Shown here piece by piece: positions 54,354-63,347 of a stretch of DNA of 64,000 nucleotides. The number at the start of each line of letters is the position of its first letter. The stretch's first letter is position 1. A program made the position numbers and the translations under genes. The notes under the pieces were generated by a model. It was given only the letters and a program-made list of their open reading frames with translations. It was not told the origin of the DNA and did not search any database. This DNA is from Thermobifida fusca NBRC 14071 = JCM 3263 (GTDB lineage: Bacteria > Actinomycetota > Actinomycetes > Streptosporangiales > Streptosporangiaceae): the NCBI RefSeq assembly GCF_001592045.1, contig NZ_BCWB01000014.1, positions 18,919-82,918 on the forward strand. Reading direction: 5' to 3'.

Positions 54354-56150
54354 GTGCGTGAGTACACCACCCCCGCGGTAAAGGAACTTGACCCGGATAC
54401 ACGACTCACTGACACCGTCTTCACCCGTGCGGCTCAGGAGCCCAACGCCGTGATGTTCCGGCGGCTCGTGGACGGTGCGTGGCGAGACGTGACCTGCGCT
54501 GAATTCCACCGCGACGTCATGGGCGTGGCCAAGGCGCTCATCGCCGCCGGGATCAACCACGGCGACCGGGTAGCGCTCATGTCGCGGACCCGCTACGAGT
54601 GGACCGTCATCGACTACGCCATCTGGACCATCGGCGGAGTGACCGTCCCCATCTTCGACACCTCCTCCGAAGAGCAGGTCGAGTGGATCCTCCGCGACTC
54701 GGGAAGCACGCTCGCCTTCGTGGAGAACGACGAGCACGCGAAACGAGTCCGGGCTGTCTCCGCACAACTCCTGGAACCCGACCGCATCGTGCAGATCGAA
54801 AGCGACAGCTTCCCCGCTTTCGTCGCCACCGGCGCGGACGTGGCTGACTCGGTGGTGGAGGAGCGCCGCGCCGCCACCGGCCTCGACGACCTCGCCACCC
54901 TGATCTACACCTCGGGCACCACCGGCCGTCCCAAAGGCTGCGAGCTCACCCAGCGCAACCTGGCCTTCGACGTCATGAGCGTCAACAGCGGCCCCATGAA
55001 GGACGTCTTCACCATGGAGGGGCGCTCCACCCTCCTGTTCCTCCCGCTGGCGCACTCGCTGGCCCGCATCATCCAGGTCGGCTGCGTGGAGACGAAGACC
55101 GTCATGGGCCACTTCCCCTCCACCGGCCCGGACCTGCTGGACGCGCTCGCTTCGTTCCGCCCCATGTTCCTGCTTGCCGTGCCCCGCGTGTTCGAGAAGG
55201 TCTACAACAAGGCTGAGCAGAAGGCCATCGCCAGTGGCAAGGGCGACATCTTCCGGAAGGCCGCGGAGACCGCCATCGCCTACAGCAAGGCGCTGGACAC
55301 CGGGAAGGTGAGCCTGGGGCTGCGTCTCAAGCGCGCCGTGTTCAGCCTGCTCGTCTACCGCAAGATCCTGGCTGCGGTGGGCGGGCAGGCCAAGTACGCC
55401 GTCTCCGGTGGTTCCGCCCTGGGTGAGCGGCTCGGCCACTTCTTCCGCGGGATCGGCCTGACCGTCCTGGAAGGCTACGGTCTGACCGAGACGTCCGCCC
55501 CCACCACCGCGAACGCCCCCGACACCAACAAGATCGGCACGGTGGGCCGCCCCATCCCCGGCACGTCGATCCGGATCGCCGACGACGGGGAGATCCTCGT
55601 CAAGGGCGACAACGTGATGCGCGGCTACTGGAACAACCCGAAGGCGACGAAGGAGGCGTTCACCGAGGACGGCTGGTACCGCAGCGGCGACATCGGCGAA
55701 CTCGACGAGGAAGGCTTCCTGCGGATCACCGGGCGGAAGAAGGAGATCATCGTCACCGCAGGCGGGAAGAACGTCGCCCCCGCGGTCATCGAGGACCGGA
55801 TCCGCAGCCACGCGATCGTCAGCCAGTGCATGGTCGTCGGCGACAACCGCAAGTTCGTCGCCGCGCTCATCACCATCGACCCGGAAGCCTTCGAGTTCTG
55901 GAAGAAGCAGCACAACAAGACCGGCACCATCGCCGAGCTGGTGGACGACCCCGACCTGCGGGCCACCGTGCAGAAGGCGGTGGACGACGGCAACAAGGCG
56001 GTCTCCCGGGCCGAGTCGGTACGGAAGTTCGCCATCCTGCCGGTGGACTTCAGCGAGGCTGAAGGCCACATGACCGCGTCGCTGAAACTCAAGCGGCACG
56101 TCATCGAAAAGCAGTTCAGCGCGGAGATCGAGGCGCTCTACGCCGAGTGA
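54354..56150 (+). CDS. Long-chain fatty acid-CoA ligase (AMP-dependent)
   Basis: A 598-residue adenylate-forming enzyme activating fatty acids to acyl-CoA. The AMP-binding P-loop YTSGTTGRPKGCEL lies at about 183-196, YGLTETSAPTT near 380 binds the adenylate, YRSGDIGELDEEGFLRITGRKKE near 442 contains the hinge Asp/Arg, and a catalytic lysine region ends the protein (SLKLKRHVIEKQF). It is of the FadD15-like, membrane-associated long-chain type. GTG 54354 has AGGAG 7 bases upstream. Monocistronic, ended by a perfect palindrome. Confidence 0.93.
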   Translation: MREYTTPAVKELDPDTRLTDTVFTRAAQEPNAVMFRRLVDGAWRDVTCAEFHRDVMGVAKALIAAGINHGDRVALMSRTRYEWTVIDYAIWTIGGVTVPIFDTSSEEQVEWILRDSGSTLAFVENDEHAKRVRAVSAQLLEPDRIVQIESDSFPAFVATGADVADSVVEERRAATGLDDLATLIYTSGTTGRPKGCELTQRNLAFDVMSVNSGPMKDVFTMEGRSTLLFLPLAHSLARIIQVGCVETKTVMGHFPSTGPDLLDALASFRPMFLLAVPRVFEKVYNKAEQKAIASGKGDIFRKAAETAIAYSKALDTGKVSLGLRLKRAVFSLLVYRKILAAVGGQAKYAVSGGSALGERLGHFFRGIGLTVLEGYGLTETSAPTTANAPDTNKIGTVGRPIPGTSIRIADDGEILVKGDNVMRGYWNNPKATKEAFTEDGWYRSGDIGELDEEGFLRITGRKKEIIVTAGGKNVAPAVIEDRIRSHAIVSQCMVVGDNRKFVAALITIDPEAFEFWKKQHNKTGTIAELVDDPDLRATVQKAVDDGNKAVSRAESVRKFAILPVDFSEAEGHMTASLKLKRHVIEKQFSAEIEALYAE

Positions 56151-56176
56151 CCGGGCCTCTCCGGCACGGAATGAAC

Positions 56177-56210
56177 CAGGGCTCCCGCCGCACGTGCGGC
56201 GGGAGCCCTG
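56177..56210. terminator. 34-nt perfect palindrome, bidirectional terminator
   Basis: Two 17-bp arms (CAGGGCTCCCGCCGCAC and its complement) meet at CAC|GTG without a loop. It lies between the converging acyl-CoA ligase (stop 56150) and NlpC/P60 (stop 56239) genes. No T-run. Confidence 0.65.
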
Positions 56211-56238
56211 TCATGTTGGCCAGGCCTGGCGGGGCCGG

Positions 56239-57261
56239 TTAGCCGGGACGGACCGCCCCGACGAAGTTCTGCCGGTAGTAGGAGGTGAGCTCCACCACGC
56301 CGATCGGCTTGGACGACGTGGAGGCGTGGATCATCCGGCCGTCCCCGGTGGCCATGCCCACGTGGGTGGGCGCCACACTGTCGTAGAAGAACAGCAGGTC
56401 GCCACCTTGGATGTTCTCCCAGGAGACGCGCTGGCCGGCGTAGAACTGGTCCTGCGAGACCCGCGGCAGGCTCACCCCCGCGGCCGCCCACGCGGCCTGG
56501 GTCAGCCCGGAGCAGTCGTAGCCGTTCGGCCCAGTCCCGCCCCAGATGTAGGGCTTGCCGATCTGGGCGAAGGCGAAGTCCAGGGCGATCTTGGCTTTGC
56601 CGGTGGCCGGACCGGTGTAGGTCGTCCCCGAGGAGCTGACCGTGTTGATCCCGGCCGTCGCCGCAGCCTGCTCTTCCGCGGTGAGCTCTTCGAGCAGGGC
56701 TTCCTGCTCGGCGATCCGCGCCTCGCCCTCCTCACGGGCCTCCTCAGCTTCGTCGAGCTTGGCCTGGGCTTCCTGCTCGGTCTCTTCCGCCTCCTGGCGG
56801 AGCTGCTCCAACTTCTCCCGCTGCTCGGTGTAGCGCTCCAGCTTGTTCTGCTGGCTGACCGACAGGTAGTGCAGGTCCGCTGACTGGACTAGCATGTCGT
56901 CGGGGTTGTCGGAGCCGATCAGGTAGACCAGCGAGCTGTAGTCGACCCCGCTGTAGGCGGTGTTGGCGAGCACCCTGATCGACCCTTGGAGGCCGTCGAG
57001 TTCCTCTTCGGTCTCCTCCAGGTCCTCGGTGATCTCTTCGAGTTTCTCCTTAGCGGCCTCGTGCTCTTCTTTCGCCTTGTTGTAGGCCTCGTTGAGCTCG
57101 GAGAACTCTTGTTCCAGCCGTTCGATCTCCTCGCGGACCTCGTCGGCGGTCGGCTCGGCGTAGGCGACCCCGGGGGTGAGGGCGAGGAGGCTTGCGGCGA
57201 TGACGCCCGCGGCCGTCAGACGGCGGCGCCAGAAGCCACGGTGATGGCGGTCATCATCCAC
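56239..57261 (-). CDS. NlpC/P60 peptidoglycan hydrolase with coiled coil (RipA-like)
   Basis: A 340-residue secreted cell-wall endopeptidase. Residues 1-36 are a Tat/Sec-like signal (basic HHRGFWRRR, then a hydrophobic core, cleavage after AYA). About 37-190 is coiled coil rich in Glu/Lys, as in RipA/EnvC-type regulators. The C-terminal NlpC/P60 domain (about 220-340) has the nucleophile in NGYDCSGLTQ, and THVGMATGDGRMIHA with the catalytic His. Expected to cut D-Glu-mDAP bonds during division. A second gene of the same layout follows upstream at 57961. Confidence 0.92.
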   Translation of the reverse strand: MDDDRHHRGFWRRRLTAAGVIAASLLALTPGVAYAEPTADEVREEIERLEQEFSELNEAYNKAKEEHEAAKEKLEEITEDLEETEEELDGLQGSIRVLANTAYSGVDYSSLVYLIGSDNPDDMLVQSADLHYLSVSQQNKLERYTEQREKLEQLRQEAEETEQEAQAKLDEAEEAREEGEARIAEQEALLEELTAEEQAAATAGINTVSSSGTTYTGPATGKAKIALDFAFAQIGKPYIWGGTGPNGYDCSGLTQAAWAAAGVSLPRVSQDQFYAGQRVSWENIQGGDLLFFYDSVAPTHVGMATGDGRMIHASTSSKPIGVVELTSYYRQNFVGAVRPG

Positions 57262-57796
57262 GGTTGTGGCACACCTTTCTCCCGTTTCCGCCTACCGGTA
57301 GGACTGGGCAGTACAGGGCGGGAGAGACGCCCCGTCAGCAGAAGGACTCTCCGGCACGGTGGAGTGGGGATTACGCGCCGGGAGGGAGGTTCCCCGGTCT
57401 CCGCGGTCTGAAGGTGCGAGAGAGATCGCGGAGTGCGGCGGGAGCGGTCGCTGCCATCGGGTGATGGCGAGAGTCACGACTCCGCTCGGGATGAACATAG
57501 TGCATCCGCGCCAACACTCTCAACCAATTCGTTATGTTCTGCACAAAATTCGTCAAGTCCAAAATCACCGCATGATCGGCCCGAATCCCCGTCTGGCGCG
57601 GAAAAGCGGACGTATCCCGCTGCTGCGGGCCGTGGCCCGGATCAGGCTGGAATAGTCACGGCCATGCGGACGCCACGCCACGGCCAAGCCAGGGCCAAGC
57701 GCGCACCGCTCCCGGGCCGCCGTCCGTCCCGGCCCCGTCGTGGCGGGCTGGGCCAGCGGGACAGCACACAGCCTGCCGCCGGGGAGCAGCCCTCGG
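57262..57796. promoter_or_regulatory. Long leader/intergenic region of the first NlpC/P60 gene
   Basis: No gene. On the minus strand TTGAGA (57523-57518) and TATGTT (57499-57494) are 18 bp apart, a credible promoter giving a leader of about 225 bases; a TTGACG lies a little further upstream. The leader contains CCTACCGGTAGG, a 12-bp palindrome, shortly before the start codon. Confidence 0.5.
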
Positions 57797-57837
57797 AAAA
57801 ACACCTGGGGGTGGCGGCACGTGCCGCCACCCCCAGG
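57797..57837 (-). terminator. Intrinsic terminator of second NlpC/P60 gene (34-nt palindrome)
   Basis: Perfect 17-bp arms (57804-57820 and 57821-57837, core GGTGGCGGCAC|GTGCCGCCACC) without a loop, followed on the minus strand by TGTTTTT. It lies 124 bp after the stop of the gene at 57961. Confidence 0.85.
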
Positions 57838-57960
57838 CAACGACCGGTGCGCGGCGCCCGGTGACGGCGGTTCACCCCACGGGACCGCAGCTCTGCCCGT
57901 GCGGGCACGGCCGTCCCGTTCCCCCAGGGGAACCCCCGTTCCGCTCCCCTCGTGAGCGGG

Positions 57961-58956
57961 CTACGGGCGCACCGCGAACTGGAAGTGCTGGCTCCAGTAG
58001 CCGGAAAGGGAGACCACCTCGATGGTCCGTCCCGAGCTGGGGGCGTGGATCATCTGCCCGTTGCCCACGTACAGTCCCACGTGACTCAGCTCGGGGTAGA
58101 AGAAGACGAGGTCGCCCGGCTGCATGCTGTTGTAGCTGACCCGGGTGCCGACGGTGGCCTGCGCGTACGTGGTGCGCGGCAGGCTCACCCCGGCCGCACC
58201 CCAGGCGCGCATGGTCAGCCCGGAGCAGTCGTAGCCATCCGGACCGGTCCCGCCCCAGATGTAGGGCTTGCCGAGCTGGGCATAGGCGAAGTCGAGAGCG
58301 GTGCGGGCGTTGCCGGAAGCAGGACCGGTGTACGTGCCGCCAGTCGAGCTGGAGCCCGAGGTGAGCGGGTCGGCATCCGGGAACTGGGCGAGCAGGGCCT
58401 CCTGCTCTTCGATCTTCTCTTCGACTTCCTTCTGCTTCTTCTCGACCTCTTCCTTCTTCTCCTCGGCTTCCTTGAGCAGCTCCTCGTTCTCCTCCTTGAG
58501 CTGGATCAACCGCTCGGAAGAGTTGGAGAACTCCTCAAGTTCCGCCCGCTGGGTCTCGGAGAGGTAGCTGAGGTCCGCGGACTGCTCCAGGATGTCCGCC
58601 GGGTCCTCCACGGAGAGGATCGTCGTCACCGCCTCCAGGTCGGGGGACATGTAGGCGGCGCTGGCGAAGCTGGAGACCTTCTCCCGCAGCTCCTCGTAGC
58701 GCTCCTCCTCGTCCCCGAGCTGCTTTTCGAGCTCTTCGACCTTTTCCTTGGCAGCGTCGTATTCCTCTTTGGCCGCGTTGTACTCGTCGACGAGGGCGCT
58801 GGCCTCTTCGTGGAGTTCTTCGAGCTTGGCTTCGACCTCTTCTTTGGTCGGCTCAGCATGCGCGGTCCCATGAGGCAGCACGAGGCTGCTTGCCGCTACG
58901 AAACCAAGTCCGGTCGCGATTCGACGAGCCGCGCGCCGTCCACCTTGACTAGTCAT
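57961..58956 (-). CDS. NlpC/P60 peptidoglycan hydrolase with coiled coil (paralogue)
   Basis: About 331 residues with the same plan as the 56239 gene: signal peptide (RRAARRIATGLGFVAASS, cleavage near AHA), a long Glu/Lys coiled coil (about 35-190), a Ser/Gly/Thr linker, and an NlpC/P60 domain with DGYDCSGLTMRA and SHVGLYVGNGQMIHA. The two proteins share GKPYIWGGTGP and linker TYTGPA, indicating tandem duplication. Start is uncertain: AAGGAG is 1 base before GTG 58968 and 13 before ATG 58956. No recognisable c-di-AMP riboswitch upstream. Confidence 0.9.
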   Translation of the reverse strand: MTSQGGRRAARRIATGLGFVAASSLVLPHGTAHAEPTKEEVEAKLEELHEEASALVDEYNAAKEEYDAAKEKVEELEKQLGDEEERYEELREKVSSFASAAYMSPDLEAVTTILSVEDPADILEQSADLSYLSETQRAELEEFSNSSERLIQLKEENEELLKEAEEKKEEVEKKQKEVEEKIEEQEALLAQFPDADPLTSGSSSTGGTYTGPASGNARTALDFAYAQLGKPYIWGGTGPDGYDCSGLTMRAWGAAGVSLPRTTYAQATVGTRVSYNSMQPGDLVFFYPELSHVGLYVGNGQMIHAPSSGRTIEVVSLSGYWSQHFQFAVRP

Positions 58957-59181
58957 GGCGCGGTACACGCTCCTTAAATCTGGTTCACCGTGAGGGGTTA
59001 GGTGACGTGGGGGGTGCGTCGGGGGGTACGACGCGAGGGAAGTTGTGTGGAGTCGGCAGCACCGGACGGGCGCACAGCCACGACCCCGGTTAGAGAACTT
59101 AGCGGACCAGTTTCCACCCGCTCAACCGTGGCAGAGAATTGCCACTTTCGACACAGGCGTCTTCTCCCAGCTCAGCACCGT

Positions 59182-60531
59182 TCATTCCAAACGGCGGAGG
59201 AGCAGGGGGGACGCGACGGTCCGCGCTTTTTCCCGCCGTACCGCCGCAATGATCTCTTTATCCGAGGTGACCACGGCCACGGGCCGCCCTTCCGGTTCGG
59301 CCCGCACCAGCCGGATGATCAATTCGTCGGCGGTCTCCCCGGGACTGCTGAACAGCACGCGGACCCGACGGGAATTCACCAGCGCGATCGGGGAGTCGAT
59401 TTCCGCGCCGTCGAACACGCACGTGATCTCGGCTTTGGTCTGGGACGCGAGCCCTTCCAGACCGGCGAGCAGCTTGGCGCGCTGGTCGGCGAGCGGCCGG
59501 TCACCGTAGCCGGTCTTGGTGACGTTGTAGCCGTCGACGAGCAGGTGGATCCGCGGGATCGTCAGCAGTTGGTCGATGAACTTGGGGTCGTCGTCCGGCA
59601 GGCCCTGCCCCGGCATCTCCGCGGTGCCTGACCGCGCTTCGGCGGCCACGAGGTCGGCGGGGAGCGTGATCGACGCGGGCAAGGCCAGTTCGCGGCGCAG
59701 TCCTTGCGCGGCTTCTTGGAGCACGTCTAACAGCACCCGCAGGCGGGCTTCTTCGGCGCCGCGCGCCGCGCGGGCCGCCCGGCGGGCGTTCTCCACTTGG
59801 GCTTCCGCGGCAGCGAGCCGGTTGCGTAACCTCCGGTTCTCCGCTTCGACGGCGTGCAGCCGGGCCGCGGCGGCGTCACTGTGCTCCTGGGCTTCGGCAA
59901 TGGAACGCTCTGCGCCGCGGACCGCTTCTTTGGCGCGCTGGCGCTCGTGGTGGAGCTTGCGGCGCAGCTCCGCGATCTCCGCTTTGTGCTCCCGCAGCTC
60001 CGCGCGGAGCCGGAGGACTTCCTGGCGGTGCTGGGTTTTGATCTCGTCCAGTTTGGTCTGCAGTTCGACGAGGGTTTCCGCGGTGTCGTCCGCGGCTTTG
60101 GCCCGGGCTTCGCGCTCCAGTTCGTCGTGGATCTGCTGGACGGTTGCCGCCCACCCTGGGGGCCGCAGCACGTAGAGGACGGCCCCGGCGATGACCGGGT
60201 CCACGGCGGGGGGCAGCTCCCCCTGGTCAAGCTCCGCAACGAGAGACGGCCACGCCTGCCGCATCCGCTCAGCGACGCGGGAACGGAACTCTGCGTCAGC
60301 CTCGAGTTGCGCGGCGATGTCAGGTCCGGCCAGGCGCGCTCGACGGCGCGGTTCGAACTTGGCGATCCTCCGCAGCCTCGGCGGGATCTCCGTCGGGAGC
60401 ATCATGCCGAGGATCTCGGCCCCGTATTCGATGACTCGGGTGCGCACCGCTTCGGGGAGCGGCCGGTCCAAGGTCTCGTCGTCCGCGTGCTCCGGTCCGC
60501 GTTCCTCAGCATTCCCGGAATCGTCTGTCAT
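59182..60531 (-). CDS. NYN-domain (YacP-like) protein with long coiled coil
   Basis: A 449-residue protein. Residues about 10-130 are a helical N-terminal domain (RTRVIEYGAEILGMMLPTEIPPRLR and VIAGAVLYVLRPPGW). About 140-285 is an uninterrupted coiled coil (TLVELQTKLDEIKTQHRQEV through NARRAARAAR). The C-terminal 125 residues are a NYN/PIN-like ribonuclease domain of the YacP type: HLLVDGYNVTKTGYGD, VFDGAEID, FSSPGETADELI and VVTSDKEI provide the acidic metal site. Probably a cytosolic RNA-processing nuclease with an oligomerisation rod. ATG 60531 has GGGG 7 bases upstream. Confidence 0.85.
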   Translation of the reverse strand: MTDDSGNAEERGPEHADDETLDRPLPEAVRTRVIEYGAEILGMMLPTEIPPRLRRIAKFEPRRRARLAGPDIAAQLEADAEFRSRVAERMRQAWPSLVAELDQGELPPAVDPVIAGAVLYVLRPPGWAATVQQIHDELEREARAKAADDTAETLVELQTKLDEIKTQHRQEVLRLRAELREHKAEIAELRRKLHHERQRAKEAVRGAERSIAEAQEHSDAAAARLHAVEAENRRLRNRLAAAEAQVENARRAARAARGAEEARLRVLLDVLQEAAQGLRRELALPASITLPADLVAAEARSGTAEMPGQGLPDDDPKFIDQLLTIPRIHLLVDGYNVTKTGYGDRPLADQRAKLLAGLEGLASQTKAEITCVFDGAEIDSPIALVNSRRVRVLFSSPGETADELIIRLVRAEPEGRPVAVVTSDKEIIAAVRREKARTVASPLLLRRLE

Positions 60532-60760
60532 GACGGTGCCCCATCGTCTCCGGGTGACGCCGTCGCCGCCCACACAGTCTGTTCCCTCCTTATGCTGCTG
60601 CCGGTGTGACTGCCCCTCCCGGCCGCGATCACACCTGGGCGTCCCCGCCGGCTACCGCGGCGCTCCGGGCAGTCTTCCCCATCTTTCCATGCTCTTCTGG
60701 GAAAACCGTGTGCCGCTCCTCGGCGGCCCTCCACCGCTGGCCGGGCCGTACCCTGGCGGG

Positions 60761-62461
60761 GTGACAGTACCCAAGGACCTGGTCCAGGGGTCTTTCGACG
60801 ACCTGGGCCGCCCCCTCGCGGACGTGACGTTCGTGGTGGTCGACGTGGAGACCACCGGCACCCACCCGGCGACGGCAGCGCTGATCGAGGTCGGGGCGGT
60901 GCGTCTCCGCGACGGACAGGTCCTGGACGAGTTCACCACCCTGGTGAACCCGCACGCCCCTGTGCCCGCGTCGATCACCCTGCTCACCGGGATCACCACG
61001 GCCATGGTGGAGTCCGCGCCCTCGCCTGCGGCGGCGCTCTCCGCGTTCCTGGACTTCGCCGGGTTCCGTCCCGGCACCGTGCTGGTCGCGCACAACGCCC
61101 CGTTCGACGTGCGTTTCCTCAAAGCCGCGTGTGCCCGGCACGGGATCCCCTGGCCCTCCCCCGCGGTGCTGGACACGCTGCAGCTCGCCCGCCGCCTCGT
61201 CCCGCGCGGCGAGGTCCGCAATCACCGGCTCGACACGCTCGCCCGGGTCTTCGGTGCCCACCCGCCCGCCCACCGGGCGCTCGACGACGCCCGCGCCACC
61301 GCGGACGTGCTGCGCGGCCTGGTGGGGCGGCTCCGTGCCCGCGGTGTGGACACATGGGAGGAGCTGCGCGCATTCCGCAGCCCTGTCACTTCCGGGCAGC
61401 GCAGCAAACGCCACCTGGCCGACGGGATTCCGGAAGCGCCCGGCGTCTACGTTTTCGAAGACGCCTCCGGCGACCCGCTGTATGTGGGGAAAAGCGTCAA
61501 CCTGCGGGCCCGGGTGCGGTCCTATTTCACCGCCGCGGAACAGCGCGGGCGGATCAAGGAGATGGTGGGCCGGGCCGTCCGCGTGCAGCCGATCGTGTGC
61601 GCCACGGCTGTGGAAGCCGAAGTCCGGGAGCTGCGGCTGATCGCCGCGCGCAAACCGCCCTACAACCGGCGGTCCCGGCACCCGGAGCGCGCCCCCTGGC
61701 TGGTCATCACCGCGGAAGAGTTCCCGCGCCTGGCCGTCGTGCGGCAGGTGGGCGACAACTACCTGGGCGCCCTCGGGCCGTTCTCCAGTTCCCGGACGGC
61801 CCTGCTAGCCCGGGACGCCCTCCACCAGGCGTTCCCCGTGCGCCAGTGCACGCACCGCATCACCCCGCCCCGCCCCGATGCGGCCTGCGCGCTGGCGGAG
61901 ATGGGCCGCTGCGGGGCGCCGTGCACCGGAGCCCAGTCGGCCGCCGAGTACGCCGCGCACGTCCAGGCCGTGGCCCAGGCGATGACTGGTGACGTGTCCG
62001 CGGTGGTGGCGGCCCTCACTGCGCGGATCGACACGCTCGCCCGCGAGCTGCGCTACGAGGAGGCGGCCCTTCACCGGGACCGGCTGTCGGCGTTCCTGGC
62101 GGCTGCGGTGCGCACGCAGCGGGTGCGGGCTCTCAGCGCGGTCCCGCACCTGGTGGCGGCCCGGCCTGCGGGGGCGGACTGGGAGGTGTGCGTGGTGCGG
62201 TACGGCCGCCTGGCGGGCAGCGCCCGCCTCCGTCCCGGTGCTGATCCGCACACGCTGCTGCGCACCCTGGTGCGCACCGCGGAGAGCGTGCCGCCCCCTG
62301 CGGGTGCGCTGCCGCGCGCGGACGCCGCGGAGACCGAGTGTCTGCTGCGCTGGTTGGAGGCGCCCGACGTCCGGCTGCTGGAGGTGGAGGGGTCGTGGGT
62401 CTCCCCCGTCGGCGGCGCGGAACGCTACCGGCAGTGGATCTACCGGCATACGCCGGCATAG
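60761..62461 (+). CDS. DEDDh exonuclease fused to UvrC-like GIY-YIG nuclease
   Basis: A 566-residue fusion. Residues about 22-190 are a DnaQ-type 3'-5' exonuclease: VVDVETTG (Asp28, Glu30), HNAPFDVRF and HRALDDARA supply the DEDDh residues. From about 225 comes a GIY-YIG domain (PGVYVFEDASGDPLYVGKS...LRARVRSYF), then a UvrC-like region with the CTHRI...CALAEMGRCGAPC cysteine cluster and a UvrB-contact-like helix (ELRYEEAALHRDRL). This is the Cho/UvrC-homologue fusion known in actinobacteria, probably for DNA repair. GTG 60761 has no Shine-Dalgarno; a TACCCT lies 6 bp upstream, so the message may be leaderless. Confidence 0.88.
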   Translation: MTVPKDLVQGSFDDLGRPLADVTFVVVDVETTGTHPATAALIEVGAVRLRDGQVLDEFTTLVNPHAPVPASITLLTGITTAMVESAPSPAAALSAFLDFAGFRPGTVLVAHNAPFDVRFLKAACARHGIPWPSPAVLDTLQLARRLVPRGEVRNHRLDTLARVFGAHPPAHRALDDARATADVLRGLVGRLRARGVDTWEELRAFRSPVTSGQRSKRHLADGIPEAPGVYVFEDASGDPLYVGKSVNLRARVRSYFTAAEQRGRIKEMVGRAVRVQPIVCATAVEAEVRELRLIAARKPPYNRRSRHPERAPWLVITAEEFPRLAVVRQVGDNYLGALGPFSSSRTALLARDALHQAFPVRQCTHRITPPRPDAACALAEMGRCGAPCTGAQSAAEYAAHVQAVAQAMTGDVSAVVAALTARIDTLARELRYEEAALHRDRLSAFLAAAVRTQRVRALSAVPHLVAARPAGADWEVCVVRYGRLAGSARLRPGADPHTLLRTLVRTAESVPPPAGALPRADAAETECLLRWLEAPDVRLLEVEGSWVSPVGGAERYRQWIYRHTPA

Positions 62462-62535
62462 ATCCGGAGCTCCCCGGCAATACTGACAGACTTGGACCAC
62501 CACAGGAGTTCCGCAGAAAGCAGGACACGGGGGCA

Positions 62536-63315
62536 ATGGCAGGCATTCCACTCAGCGACGACTATCCGGTACGCCGGGTCCCTGTGGTCACCTACACGCT
62601 GATCGCCGTGAACGTGGCCGTCTACCTGCTGTCCCCCATGTCACTGCTGGCCGTCTGGTACGGGGCGCCGGAGTCCCGGGGCTGCGCGATCGAGGAGTAC
62701 CTGCTGCGGTGGGCCGCTTTCCCCGCCGCGCTGCTCACCGGGACGCGGCTCACCGCTGAGCAGGCGGCCGCTTTCACGCCCTGCCCGCTCCCCTCGACGG
62801 TGATCTGGCCGGGCCTGTCCGCGGTGACGTCGATGTTCCTGCACGCGGACGCCTTCCACTTGACGGGGAACATGGTGTACCTGTTCGTGTTCGGCCCGTG
62901 CGTGGAGGACCGGCTCGGCAGGTTCCGCTACCCGCTCATCTACCTGGGCACCGGGGTGGCGGCGTGCTACGGGTTCTCGCTGGCGGAAGGCCCGGCTGCG
63001 GTGCCGATGGTGGGGGCCTCGGGGGCGATCTCCGGGGTGCTCGGCACCTATCTTGTGGTGCAGTTCCGCAGTAGGGTGACGACTCTGCTCTTCGGTATCC
63101 TCCCGGTGCGGCTGCCGGGTTGGGTGCTGGTCGCTACTTTTTTCGCGCTGGACTACCTGCTCTACCTGAGCAGCCGACTGTCTCCGAACGAGTGGCAGGA
63201 CGGTGGCGTCGCCTACGCCGCACACGTCTACGGCTTCCTCACCGGCCTGGTTGTGGGGCTGCTCGTCTACCGCGTCCGCTGGGGAGCGGGCGCCCGCCTG
63301 TCCGACGTGCACTAG
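62536..63315 (+). CDS. Rhomboid family intramembrane serine protease
   Basis: A 259-residue polytopic protein with about six helices. The rhomboid elements are present: SMFLHADAFHLTGNMVYLFVFG, the catalytic GASG with Ser162, and the catalytic His230 in AYAAHVYGF. The substrate is unknown. ATG 62536 is chosen by homology (PLSDDYPVRRVPVVTYTLI); AGGA is about 10 bases upstream. It lies 74 bp after the nuclease gene and 32 bp before the RAM-domain gene. Confidence 0.92.
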   Translation: MAGIPLSDDYPVRRVPVVTYTLIAVNVAVYLLSPMSLLAVWYGAPESRGCAIEEYLLRWAAFPAALLTGTRLTAEQAAAFTPCPLPSTVIWPGLSAVTSMFLHADAFHLTGNMVYLFVFGPCVEDRLGRFRYPLIYLGTGVAACYGFSLAEGPAAVPMVGASGAISGVLGTYLVVQFRSRVTTLLFGILPVRLPGWVLVATFFALDYLLYLSSRLSPNEWQDGGVAYAAHVYGFLTGLVVGLLVYRVRWGAGARLSDVH

Positions 63316-63347
63316 GGCCGTCGGGCTGTCATCCCTGAGGAGGACAC

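Noticed and set aside
57262..57500. c-di-AMP (ydaO) riboswitch upstream of the NlpC/P60 gene
   Set aside because: A GTAGGCGG near the end of the leader resembles the ydaO 3' end, but it belongs to a CCTACCGGTAGG palindrome and the other conserved ydaO elements are absent.
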